Translations under genes and position numbers: made by a program
Origin: Ceratotherium simum simum
Taxonomy: Eukaryota; Chordata; Mammalia; Perissodactyla; Rhinocerotidae
Reading direction: 5' to 3'
Length of the DNA stretch: 64,000 nucleotides
Assembly (NCBI RefSeq): GCF_000283155.1
Contig: NW_004454217.1
Location: 4,002,619 to 4,066,618, forward strand
Part shown: piece after piece, positions 46,391 to 58,103 of the stretch
Layout of the letters: each line of letters opens with the position of its first letter
Numbering within the stretch: position 1 is the stretch's first letter
The notes under the pieces: generated by a model
Database searches by the model: none
Told to the model about the DNA's origin: nothing
What the model saw: only the letters and a program-made list of their open reading frames with translations

Positions 46391-49300
46391 TACTGTCAGA
46401 TAAAATATAATATTTGAATGACTGGCTTTATTTCCTTGTAAACAGTGACACTTGAGGTAAAAAATAGAGATGGCCTGTTCTCTCACTAATTCACGTATTC
46501 ATTCTTTAAAGATTAAAGTAAAAAAAGAAATTATTCAACATAATGAACCAACCCATACATAATCTAATGTTCACTAGAAGCAGTTAGGGCTTTCCCTGTA
46601 TGGCTTTTGATAATGCCTATTTGAAACGAAACTTGGCTTGTATGTAGAACAACCAACTCTCATTACAAAAATTATTATTTTTTAGTGATTATCAACTTTC
46701 AAAATAAAGTAAAATTAGTTCAACGTAATTTGGCAAAACCTAACCTGAACTTCATATAGTACTTTGTTTAAAATGAGATGGAAGTTTGAATGGCCAGGAA
46801 TTTATAATAGGAAGATCAAAGTAGTTTTTAAAAAAATATTTATATTTTCATTATAAATAAATCAAAAGCCTTTGAGAAATGATTGAGCTCACTGAAAATG
46901 ACTTTCAAGGATATAAATTTGAGAAAAGTTAAAGGAAAATTGTAAATAATAAATTACCATTATACACAGCCCACGTCTATGAAATTCCTAGGGGATAATA
47001 GGTCTTTAAAATGTGCTTTTTAAATCTGATTTTTACAAAAGCAATACTAATCATGCCTTGGCAGAAACATTTTTTATATTCTTTGCATTTTTGCTGACAT
47101 TGAGTAAAAGCTGAAATATATGTTGCTGAAGAATTATTGATCATTTTAAATTAAATTAAATTTTTTTTTAGCAAGCAGTCTTTGAGTGACTGCTACCACA
47201 GGAGAGGGAATTAGAGGGGCCTGCAAAAAGATAAATCATGGTGTCTAAGTGAGACACTTGGGGTCTCTTTGAGGACACCTACAGCTGTGCCCATCCACCG
47301 TAGCCTACTTGGAAAGCATTTTTCTGTGTAAAAGTATCACAGTTGATTCCTAAGGTGGTCATTAGAGATTTTTTTTTTAATCTTCAAAGATAGATGAAAA
47401 TCTCACCAATATGTGTTTCTCTCCCAATATTTTGACCATGAGGTCTTCTGTAGTAAATGACTTAAGAAGGAAGGGTCATGCTCCTCCCTCATTAATCTTG
47501 CCTCAGAATCTCCTCCTACTATTATCCATTTCTTTGTCTCTTTGTGCCTCCAAAATGCTTTGAAATACCTATTTCTCTCCGGCAGAGTGAAGATTATTTA
47601 GCATAGTTTGTTAGTAGGAAAATGAAACTGAAGAGGGAGGAAAGGATTGTATTCGGTAAAACAACCTAGAATCCTTTATGAAGTTTGTTTTTAGCCATAT
47701 GTACCTGCTGGAGGTTTTACAATCAGTTGTTTGAGTGGAAACGCCACCTGTGTGAGGCAATTTACAATGCTGCCACTAAAAGTTGCTTGGGATGAGCCTA
47801 AAGAAGGATTCTAGAAAAAAAAATTAAGTGAAATGCTAGAGGGAATTAAATCCCTACTGCAAATTTCATCAACCTAATTAGATCAGCTCAGCCTGTAATT
47901 ACACTGAGAAACTTTTAGCACTGGAAATTTGGAAGATGCTATGAGGTGGATGAGGTTCAGAAAATATCCTCTTATGTAAGCATTTTCCCCCACTGTGAAA
48001 AAATAGTTAATTTCTGCATGTAATCAGCATGGTCTCCTCTGCCATTTGCGGTGGCAGCGCTGTAATTCCCACAATGTACCAGTATCAGCACTGGAAAAGA
48101 GATGCAATATTTCCTTTGTGCAAATATTCCTTAATTCCTATCTTTCTTCTTTTAGACAACAGAGAACTTTAGAAAATTGTAGTCTTCTCAATTTATCCCT
48201 TTCTGTGGTAGAACCAGCTTATCAAATGTGGGTCCTCAGGTGTCCTTCTGTTCTGTCTTATTTCCCTTATTGCTCAGAGAAGGGTAGAGTGCCTGTCATT
48301 CACACAGAAGAAAAAAAATCCATGGCAGAATTTGCATTTCAAGTTATTTTTCCAACTTTGAAATAAAAGGCTTTGTGACCTGTCGGAGGAATTTGGCCTA
48401 GCAGGAACTTTGGAGGGTAAGGGGATCTTCACTGATGTCTGTAAATCATGCAACTTGGGAGGAGGGAAGACTTCTTTAGTTGGGAGGATGACGTCCTCAT
48501 ATGTGCTCCAAAGTCATGATTAAACTCATTTCTCCCCACGTTTTCATTTCCTCCAGACTCTTCCTGGTTGGGGTCCCTGATACCTAGCGATACTTTCTAC
48601 CTTCCCTCTCTTATTATATTGTCATAGTCTATATAATTGGTAGGTAGCATTTTACAGTTCATTTATGTTGACCCTTCCACATGCCTCATTCACTCTTTTG
48701 GGAAGAGAATTGCTTTTTGCACTCCCATCTCACTTCTTCCTAGACATTTTCCATACAGATCCATGTATTTTCACTCACCATATTATTATATAGCTAGGGA
48801 TAATACTACCTTAATTATGTTTGGTGAAATGTCCTCACTTGAACTAACCATTTTAAGATAGGTTTTGCTGATGCCCCCAAAATTAATAAACTGGAAGAAA
48901 ATACAAAGGAATTCCCTGAACACAAGGACTCACACATTGGCTCTGGGCTGCCTTCCTAGAGGCAGAGTCTTGGCTTAGAGATTCATCGGAGAACCTGGTT
49001 TAGCCCAGATGGAGAGGAGGCAAATTGGCCTACAGTGTTTTGGGCAGAAGTTCTGGTCTAGAAAGAAAATAAATTTCCTCCACTTGTTTTAAAACACAGA
49101 AGATGGCAGTTTGCTTTTAAAACTTTAATGAGAAAACGGATGGGGTTTGTGGGAATGTCAAAGAATTTGACAAATTCTTATGTGCCATTATCCTAATTTA
49201 TTATAAGCCCTACCTAATTTCTTCCGGATCTTGGAAATACTGAAATGTTTCAACTCCTCTGCTCTAATAAACTGTCAGCACTAAAATGTGAGCAGAGGTC

Positions 49301-49394
49301 AATTATCCTTACCTCCTTTCATTTGCAGGACAGCAGACTACAGCTTCCTTTAAGTCAGAAATCCTCCTTTTGATTTAAGGGGGAAACCCCTGTG
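46391..49394. other. 3-kb intron interval without recognised repeats
   Basis: Unusually free of interspersed repeats for this window. An open frame of 106 codons at 48046-48366 has no recognisable family signature. Candidate place for conserved noncoding elements, for example 47700-47990. Confidence 0.5.
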
Positions 49395-49530
49395 AGGTAA
49401 TAATATTAATAATAATATTCGCATTATGCAAATGAGGACTCTGAGATCTCAGCAGAACACATGCCTGTGAGTGGTGGGGTTGGACTCTGACCTTGATTTT
49501 CTTTCCCTAAACTGAGTACTCCTGCTAGTG
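49395..49530 (-). mobile_element. MIR fragment, antisense
   Basis: AATAATATTCGCATTATGCA AATGAGGACTCTGAGATC and GTGGTGGGGTTGGACTCTGA are a short antisense MIR. Confidence 0.55.
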
Positions 49531-49969
49531 AGCACATAGCCTGAATCAGATCATCCAAATAAACCCCAATGGTATAAACTCTGTGGTATCTAATTGTGCC
49601 TTTGATTGTACTAGGCACCGTACAAAATGACATTAAAAGTGAGAGCTATTGCTGAAAGAGTAAGGGAGTTGGTATATTCCAGAGTAGTAGTAATAATATA
49701 TAAGCGTTTTCTATTTTTCATATAATGTCTGCTACATCCAATGAGTTACCCAATAGACTTTTGCCTAGGGGCATCAGTAATGCAGCAAAAATACTTTACT
49801 TTAAAAAAGTAAATTAATGGAGCTGTGTGAAATTGATATTCAGTATTTCAAACATAGCAGCAAGGGAGTCATGGAAGAAAAAACAAATTTTTTGTGGACT
49901 TTTGGCATTTTATATTCAGTACTGCTTTTGTTATTAAATTACATAGAGGGCTGCACTTCATTTTTCCAG

Positions 49970-50175
49970 TGCTTTGTGTGTTCAAAGTAACACTCTAAGC
50001 ATGATGCTAGTTATACACTAGTGCTATCCCCGTTTGACAAATGAGGACTTGGAGACAGGGGAGGTTGGATAACTGACCTAAGGGAAAACAGTTACCAGTA
50101 GCCGAGCCAAGATCTGAACCTGAATACTCTGACCACAGAATCCTTGCCTTTAGCTGATATTCTATGTTGCTTTCT
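49970..50175 (-). mobile_element. MIR SINE, antisense
   Basis: CACTAGTGCTATCCCCGTTT, GACAAATGAGGACTTGGAGA, GTAGCCGAGCCAAGATCTGA and ACCTGAATACTCTGACCAC follow antisense MIR. Confidence 0.75.
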
Positions 50176-51149
50176 GTACTCATAGGGTAATCTCACTTCT
50201 TTTTCCTGGGCCTCAATATTTTTATAAAGGAAAATTAGATGAAATAGACTTCATAGGAACCTTGAGGGGAATAAAAACACAAAAGTGGAGCCTAGCTTGC
50301 TAGAATGTTGGAGAAGGGGGTGCCTACCGGGAGGGGAAGGAGCAGGAAATATTTCTTCAATGCTCAGTTATACATGAGCTTCGAGTGGGATTTTTTTCTT
50401 CTCACAGTTCTAACTGGTACTGAGATGTTACCTGCATGAGCCTCTTCTCTGCTCTAGCAGCCTGCACGCCCTTCCTCCTCTAAAGGCATAAATGAGATAA
50501 TAATGCTTGTCATAAATTTCTGTGCTCTGTAGCCAACCATGTGAACAAGGATGCACCGAAAACACATTTGGAAGTACTTTCTAGATTTCTGTAGTGTTGG
50601 CTTCATACATTGCTAAGATTAAGTTTGCTTCTGTGCATCGTAGCCTTGGGGGCAAGGGAAATAAACAATTGGGGCAGAAACCAGGCATTTTGCCATAGAC
50701 ACTCGTCTTTGAGATTGGGTTCAGGGAGTCTCATCTGCTCAGGTCCCCAAGGAAGTGGAATTCAGCTCTTTAGTCTGCAAACCATCTGGTGAGTCCTTGT
50801 CTGGAATTCAGCTTTTTGAACATAGCAACCTCCCTTCCAGGGGACCCACAAATTTTATTTCCCATCATTTTCACAGATGATGCCCCATAGCCTGGAACTA
50901 TTATCAGCAGTTGGCATGATGCACTGTAGTGCTTTCAAATATCAAGCTAGCATAACATGGTTTGGTAGGGGTTTCAATGAAATTTTAACTGTGAGAACTT
51001 GATACATTTTATGGAATATGCCATTTTTTAGCTCAGCAGAAAGCAGTAACGAATAATGTGTAAGACTGAACATTTCCTCTTAATTTCAGCACCCATTAGA
51101 GTATCTTGTTTAAATTACTCTATTTGCTTACACATTAACACTTGCATGT

Positions 51150-51320
51150 GTGCGTTCAATGAGTCAACATTACTCCATACCTACTATGTGCCAGGCTCTG
51201 TACTAGACACTGAGGACACATAAATGAATAAAATGATACATTTAGGAATTTGGAGGGAGGGCCTGACAAAGAAACAGAAAATTACCATACAAGTTCCTTA
51301 AGTAAAGTATGAAAAATTGC
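51150..51320 (-). mobile_element. L2 3' end fragment, antisense
   Basis: CATACCTACTATGTGCCAGG, CTCTGTACTAGACACTGAGG and ACACATAAATGAATAAAATG match the antisense L2 terminus; the remainder fades. Confidence 0.65.
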
Positions 51321-52139
51321 TCTAGAAATACAGCAAAGCTGTGATTAATTCTGCCAGAGGATATCGGTAATGCTTTCAAAGAGAAGATGACAAGGAATCT
51401 GAATTATCCTCTCTGTCTCTCTTTGCTCAGCTCTATAATGGGCGTGATATTTACGGGACTGAAGCACAATAAATTAGTTCTCTCAGAATAGGAAAAGAAT
51501 ACGAAAGATAAAATGACATGAAGGATTAGAAAACACATTGCAAAGAAAAAGAAAATAAAGAGCTCTATATAAATGTAAATTTGTACTTTACTAAGTTTGA
51601 GCCATATTTTAAAAATCTGAGTTCCATCCAAAGCAAAGTGAATATTTTGGATTTCATCTTAATTTCTATTATGAGATGATATACTCTTGTCTTTAGTTCT
51701 TTGCATCAAGTGCTGTGTTTGGAGAAAATTATTCCCGTGCACAGTAATTGGTCCTTTTTCAGGAGAATCATCACTATTGAAACACATTTAAAACAAATTA
51801 ATTACTTTAAAATGAAAATAATACTGTTATCATTCAGAAGCATGTGATTTTAAATAATAGGAAAATGAGATTTTTATCTTTGAGTAAATATTCTGTGTAC
51901 AGAGAAATTGGTGACTCTGAGTGTTCAGTTTAGTTCTCCTTATATTACATGACTGTGTACTATGTACCAGGTTCTGTGTGAAGTACCAGGGTATAAGATA
52001 ATTATTTAGGTTGACACAGGTCATCAAATCAAGTTCATGATAAGTGACATTGTCTTTCAAATATATATATATATTTTCTGAGCCTAAGTTTCTAAATATG
52101 AGTCAAACAGGGATGACAGTAACCAGTTATAGATTGGTA

Positions 52140-52345
52140 TTACTTTAAGTTAGTTAAGATGAATCAGAAAGACCTGGGTTCAAATCCTGGCTCCCTAGAC
52201 TTGGTAGTTGTGTGACCTGAGAAAAGATATTTAATGTTTTTGTGCTTCAATTTTCTTCCCTCTAAAGGATTAAGTAAAACTATGTAATTGAAGCCCTCAA
52301 CATAGTGCCTGGCATACTGTAATATTTCAATAAACAATGAGTATT
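52140..52345 (+). mobile_element. MIR SINE
   Basis: AGACCTGGGTTCAAATCCTG, GGTAGTTGTGTGACCTGAGA, TGCTTCAATTTTCTTCCC and CAACATAGTGCCTGGCATAC are MIR in order. Confidence 0.85.
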
Positions 52346-52569
52346 ATCTACAATCATAGTGCAGATACAGCCTGCTTCCTGGACATGTGACCTGTATATT
52401 CACACAGGGCCCTACATATAGAAGGACTTTGCTCTTGGGTTAATATCTTCCTGTTGCTATCTCGAAATTTTTAATAACTTTTGAACAAGGAGCCCCTCAT
52501 TTTCATTTTGCACTGAATCCTCTGAATCCTACAAAGTATAAGGATTGTCCTGATGCAGACAAGTTTGTT

Positions 52570-52765
52570 TGGTTTTGCACACATTATCTCATTTAAAAAG
52601 TTCTTTCATTTAACCATCCTAACAGCTTAGTGCGGAAATTAAATTAACGTGGAGATCACAAATTATTTACATCATCATCAAGGTCGCATGACTAATATGT
52701 ACAAGTCAGAAGAAAACCTCTGCTTATTGACTCTAAGCCCTGTCTGCTTTCCTCTTTTGTTCTCC
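52570..52765 (-). mobile_element. MIR fragment, antisense
   Basis: GCACACATTATCTCATTTAA, AACCATCCTAACAGCTTAGT, CAAGGTCGCATGACTAATAT and ACTCTAAGCCCTGTCTGC are reverse MIR. Confidence 0.7.
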
Positions 52766-53344
52766 TAAATTACAATATCCACCTTCCAATGTATCAAAAA
52801 TTTGTAAAGATGATTGAGAAACTCAGAAGTTTTGGAAAAATGTGGGTACGTTTTTAAGGAGCTGAATTGGGAATAGTCACTTAATTTTTTATAGTTTAAA
52901 TAGAAATTTCTTCTTTACTTTTTAAGGATATCATCATCATCATTATCAGATTTCAATTAACATTACTTTCAAAAACAATTGCTATATTCCCTGCCTATAT
53001 TCATCACCGGCGGACTAAGCAGAGTCTCATATGTGAGACTTAAGTGTTTGTTTGAAAGAATAAATTGACCTAACTTGTTAACATTTTCTTCTCCAAGATC
53101 CTGAGGCCAAAAGGTATGGTCACCAAAGATCAAAATCAATCCTTCATTAACATTACCTTTAGCTATTATTTAATAATTATTTGATTTAATATGTATTAAT
53201 CAACACATTTATATAAAGTATCTAGAATTTATATCAGAACACTTTCTAAACAAGGCATTCAATTCAAAGCTGTAATTTTTAGATAGTTTAAAAGGAAATA
53301 AAGTCCATCAACAACTTGTGGCCCACTTAGGGATTTACCACTTA

Positions 53345-53510
53345 AGGCGTGGCCTGTGAACCAGCAGCATCAACATCACCTGGGAGCTTATTAGAGGAAA
53401 AACTCATGCCCCTCCCCAGATCTACTAAGTCAGAATCTACGTTTTAATAAGATCCTCAGGTGATTTCATATGCAAATTAAAGTTTGAAAATCACTGAGCT
53501 AGAGCACCTC
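53345..53510. mobile_element. MER5A hAT (Charlie) MITE
   Basis: GTGAACCAGCAGCATCAACA, TCACCTGGGAGCTTATTAGA, CCCAGATCTACTAAGTCAGA, ATCTACGTTTTAATAAGATC and a decayed end AAAATCACTGAG follow MER5A over its length. Confidence 0.85.
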
Positions 53511-55034
53511 AACCACCATATTTTATTGACATCGTTGACTATAAGATGCACAGTTATGTTATGAATCACTAAACACTGCCAATTAACCCAGGCTAGGATA
53601 CACCCCAATTACAACTCAGATCCAGATTTTAGAGATATTAAAATATAAAACAATGTACAACTTAGTAGCTCGGTAATGACTCTGAGGCTTACGGCCAGAG
53701 CCTCAGCATCTCCCATTGCCAGGACTCCACAGAAACTCTGCTAGGCTCAGTTCTCTCCAAGCCCCTGCATGGGCTAGACCGTCTTTCCTGAGATGAACAT
53801 CCGGATCTTCTCATCTGATTACACTGAGGGGAGGTGAGCCACCAGGGCACAGGCAGGGCCAATCCCCCTAACAATCCAAATTTAGGGACAAATACAGCCT
53901 TGGGATGAGGTGTACTTGCTATTCAAGCAGTAAGCTTTTGCTTCTGAAATAGTTGGAACCAAGCCCATGACCATTAAAGTAAAATGCCTGTGTGTTTTAA
54001 TAACAATTTTAAACTAGGTCCCCTAACCTTTATTTGATTTTTATAGTACTGCTTTCATAGCAAAATTCTTTCCCTTGCCAAAATGCTGAAAATCACTGTG
54101 CACAGGTTTACTTGGGTTAATTATCATTTCTGCATGGTAATATTCTTACCCTGAATTCCCTATATACTCTTTACTTTTTTTAGGCCATGGTTTATATAGG
54201 ATTATTTTACCTTACTACAATTTGCTAACTTGTACAGATTTCTATGTATTTATTTACATTTTAACAACTTGGTAATATAATGGGTTATGCCCTAAAGGCA
54301 GTAAACTCTTCCTTGGGTATAAATTAGACAGTTGGCATTTAAGGCATTACAGAACCATTTAGGGAAATGCTGCTTTTGCAGCATAAATTTTAATAAGAGC
54401 CCCCTAGAGGCAGCTAGAAGTATGGCACCTCTCTAAAGTGAAACTAACTCGGCCTGAAATTTTCTTGGTGTTTGAAAGAACAAAGAGATGCCTTTAACTG
54501 ACATAAATGGAAAAACTATTAATCCCAGGATGAGTGTGAAGTGTGCACTTCTGTGATGCTTATAAAAAGACAACTCTGTCTGTAGTGAGGTGGCTGCAGC
54601 CTTTGCAGTAGAAGAAGAAGGTATCACAGATCCCCTCAAAATTTCTTTAGGACACCAGAATTTGATGGCATTTTATATTTTACGGGCATTTCCCCATTAT
54701 CTTCTCCTAAACTGGATTTGTAATTAGACGCTATTTGTTCTTAAAAATATATTCAAACTAAATTTCTTTGGTTTTATTAGATTAGAATAACACTGAAAAT
54801 ACCACCACTTTCATCCCCCCACCCAAGGAAATATAGCCTTTTTCCACCTCATACCACTTTACTTGCACTTTTAATAAACTCTTTTTACCTTTGAAATACA
54901 CATAACACAGGAAGCAATTAAATTTAAAGTGAGATACCCAGAAGGGTAGTTTAAGTAATAGGAAAGATTTTTACTTTCATATTAGTTTTTCTTTAGGTAG
55001 TACTTACAATCCTTGAGTAATAGCCTTTCTAAAT

Positions 55035-55280
55035 GCGTTCATCTATTTACCAGTCCCTTAGTGAGTGCCACCTATGTGCTGGGTAGATGCTGGATTTACG
55101 AATATCGATGATTTGCATTGCCTTGGCTAGATTCCAAAGACACATAACTGTAAAAATGAATTTCAGTGTTTTTGATTCAACAAAAAAATGTATTAAATGA
55201 CTACCATGAAATGGGCCTGTGCTAGATGCTAAGTGAGGATAGAAAAAGACTAAGACCGTGGTGTAAGAGAAACAAACACG
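55035..55280 (-). mobile_element. L2-like fragments, antisense
   Basis: Two decayed L2-terminus patterns, TGAGTGCCACCTATGTGCTG (near 55065) and AATGGGCCTGTGCTAGATGC (near 55211), suggest one broken or two adjacent copies. Confidence 0.4.
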
Positions 55281-55394
55281 TAAGCAATTAGGTATCCTGG
55301 TTCTGCTTTTCTATCTCAGCTTGGGCTTATCTCTATCACAGCACATATTACTACGCTAATTTAATTGTACCAGTGTTTGATCAACTGGGATTTC

Positions 55395-55550
55395 TCAAGA
55401 AGATTAAGCCCTAATGTCCTAAGACATACGTTGTATATAAATAGTGCTAGTTATGTATCATCTTTGAGAGAATTGAGAAAATAGTTACTAAAATAATTTT
55501 CTGTGTTCTGTGGTTCAGATGAGGACTCTGGTTGAGAAAAGCTTGGAGGT
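55395..55550. repeat. unclassified dispersed repeat, copy B
   Basis: Partner of the copy at 26.2 kb: AAGCCCTAA, AGTGCTAG, a TATGTATCATCTTTGAGAG block, then AATTGAGAAAATAGT and a GATGAGGACTCTGG region matching ATGAGGAACCTGGG of copy A. Confidence 0.45.
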
Positions 55551-55639
55551 GATTTTCGTGGAAACAGGGATTGTGACTTTTATTTCTTTAGTGCTAGAAC
55601 CTGGGGTATAGTTGGTGCTCTACAACCCTTGAGCAGATT

Positions 55640-55860
55640 CATTATAATTACACTCAAGGGAGATAAGTTCTATAACAAAGGCTTGTGCAACACAGTGTAT
55701 GGAGGATGGTTGAGAAATGTCCAAAAAGGCTTTCACAAGGAGGTAGTATTTGAGACTGAAAGCTTGGCACTGAAAGAAAGGTAGTATATCTCCACGTCAA
55801 CAAGGATGAGGGACACAAAGTTGAGACAGAGGAAAATTTGGAGAAAGGACATGGTTGAAA
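55640..55860 (-). mobile_element. L2-like fragment, antisense
   Basis: The AAAAAGGCTTTCACAAGGAG block followed by TTGAGACTGAAAGC resembles the antisense L2 phrase for GAAGGCCTCTCTGAGGAGGT and the sequence after it. The ERE at 55878 inserted just past it. Confidence 0.45.
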
Positions 55861-55877
55861 AATAATACACACGTCTG

Positions 55878-56127
55878 TTGGCCAGCCTGGTGGCATAGGG
55901 GTTAAGTGGATGCGCTCCATTTCGGCAGCCCAGGGTTCGCAGGTTCAGATCCCGGGTGCGCACCGATGCACCGCTTGTCAAGCCATGCTGTGGCAGCGTC
56001 CCATATAAAGTAAAGGAAGATGGGCACAGATGTTAGCCCAGGGCCGGTCTTCCTCAGGAAAAAGAGGAGGATTGGCATCGGATGTTAGCTCAAGGCTAAT
56101 CTTCATTAAAAAAAGAAACAAAGAAAG
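55878..56127 (+). mobile_element. ERE SINE, standard form
   Basis: Begins TTGGCCAGCCTGGTGGCATA, has the head and AGATGGGCACAGATGTTAG, then CTTCATTAAAAAA and an A/G tail. Flanked by AATACACACGTCTG (55864-55877) and AATACACATCTG (56128-56139). It carries more substitutions than the copy at 37.9 kb. Confidence 0.94.
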
Positions 56128-56284
56128 AATACACATCTGGGATGTCTGGAATCAGTCAGCGTGGCTTGGGAAAGGATGCATGGGGAAAAGAGGTGAACAG
56201 TGATGCTGGATAAAAATTGGAGGAAATGATGTTGAAAGTGGATAAAATGGTGACTGGATATGGCTGCTGCGATGGTTGAAAATT

Positions 56285-56395
56285 TTGTGTAGAAGAATCA
56301 CCTGACAGTTTATTACACTGCAGATTTCTGTCCCCACAGCTTTTGATTTAGCAGTGGACCTGCATTTTTAACAAAAATTTAAGGTGACACAGATG
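56285..56395. mobile_element. MER5-like fragment
   Basis: GAAGAATCACCTGACAGTTT, a TGCAGATTTCTGTCCCCAC block, TTTGATTTAGCAGTGGACC and CTGCATTTTTAACAAAA resemble the MER5A centre. Confidence 0.55.
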
Positions 56396-57159
56396 CAAAT
56401 AATACAAGGATTTCATTCTAACAAAGGCTGCTATTTGTTATAGGGTACCATGGAGACTTCAAGAAGGATCTGAGACAGGGCTAGAATTTAATAGGATTAA
56501 GGATCAAGAGGGCCTAAGCCTCCAGGTAAAAAAAAAAAAACTGAAACAGATCAAGGGAGAGATGTTAAAGGTTCATCTAGGGCAAGTGAAAAACCAGGAA
56601 TACCAACCAGTCCAGAGATACTTCAAAGGTAGAATCAAGATGACTTGATGAGTTTTGGAAAAGAAAGAACCAAAAATATCAACACAAAAAAAACAAAGCA
56701 ATCAATCAAACCAGATATTGTTCTTCAGATTAGAGTTCAAAAAAGAGGGGAACAAAAATGCTGGAAAGCATGAAGGAAGTAAGCAAATAGCCTTCCCAGA
56801 CTGCAGTTTTTATTGTTTGGACTGCACGAATTTGAAAGTTGACGAGTACAGATGCAGTGTAACTCAATGCGTTTTACTTAACCTCTATGAGCACCAGATT
56901 TTTCATCTGTCAAGTAAGGAGATTAAGCTTTGTATACTTTAAGGTCCCTTCCTGCAATAAGATTTAAGTTCTGAGGTAAAACCCTCACTGTGGTAGTGGT
57001 TGCAAACACAGATAAATGTTTTTTATATAATGCTATCTTAAAGTCCTTTCTCAAAAGTCATCTAGCCAAAGAGGTTCTAACATGTCACTCTGAATGACCT
57101 TAATTATCCTCAAAAGAAGAAATATGAGAATTTTCCACTGCCACCACCACCTCCCTCAT

Positions 57160-57192
57160 CAAAAACAAAACAAAACAACACAACAAATAAAA
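57160..57192. repeat. (AAAAC)n A-rich simple repeat
   Basis: AAAAC and AAC units in a row, 100 bp upstream of the exon-like block. Confidence 0.88.
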
Positions 57193-57291
57193 TACTCTTA
57201 AAATCTAAGGAAAAACATGGGTTGAAAGAGATTCCTATCTGTCTGCTTAGTTGTTTTCTTTCATTTTTATTCCTTCTTTTTCCCCCTTAAG

Positions 57292-57340
57292 GAAGTTGGG
57301 CAAAGCATCCAGGATCAGATTATCAAGAAGCAGCACGAAT
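57292..57340 (+). other. candidate cryptic/poison exon in the downstream NRXN1 intron
   Basis: A pyrimidine tract of about 35 nt (57252-57287) ends in TTAAG, followed by a 49-nt block that closes with a GTAAGA donor. Read in phase 0, as the upstream LNS2 exon would deliver it, the block gives EVGQSIQDQIIKKQHE plus one base with no stop. Its length is not a multiple of three, so inclusion would shift the NRXN1 frame. The residues match no neurexin segment I know. It could be a poison exon, an exon of an unrelated noncoding transcript, or a chance pseudo-exon. The splice sites are good by eye, but the donor has T at -1. Confidence 0.3.
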
Positions 57341-58077
57341 GTAAGAGCCTTTCTGATGCAACCACCTGCTTTGATGCTGGGAGCTCAGCATTCTCATTAA
57401 GTTTTGCAGGTTTCCATCAAACAAGCTTCGTTGCTTTAAACTTGTAGCTGGTCCCACAGTCCAGTCATAGGGCGTATGATCAAAACACTTGGGGTTTTAA
57501 AAAATTCAAAATACTGGATATGCTTCCACTGCTATGCACCTCCTTGCGTTCTTGCAAAGGTAGATGAATGAGCTCTGCACATAATTGCCTTGTAGTCCAT
57601 TTTTAAATAATAATTTGATCCTAGGAGGCAGATGGTGCTTGTGAACAGGTGAGAGATCTCTGTCAGAGCATGGATTTTAAGAATGATATCATTAGGAATT
57701 GGCTTCTAGGAAAGTTTTTCACTGGAAATTTTTAGCATGGGACAGGGAGTTCTCAGAGGCCGACTATATCTTCTATTCTTTGAAGGTAAGGTTCTCATAC
57801 CCATCTATGCCTCCCAGCTCTAGGGCTGGACTCTGTTAAAGAACAGAAATCAAAGAGAGAGGAGCCATCTCTGCAGTTGGTCCTGTGATCACACATGCTA
57901 GGCACTGTGTAAGTGTGGGGGGAGGTAAAAGTGCCAGTGGAAGAGATGGATGAGATTCGAAAAGTGCTTTCTCATACTTCTGGGTCATTAAAGTCTGTTT
58001 TCTTCTTCACCAGAATCCATGTTCCCTTTTATCCTATTAAGAATAGAAAGAGTATCTGAACATTCAATGATTTCATT

Positions 58078-58103
58078 AGGAAGGAAGGAAGGAAGGAAGG
58101 AAG
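58078..58103. repeat. (AAGG)n microsatellite
   Basis: About six AAGG units without interruption, followed by an AG-rich run to about 58113. Confidence 0.97.
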
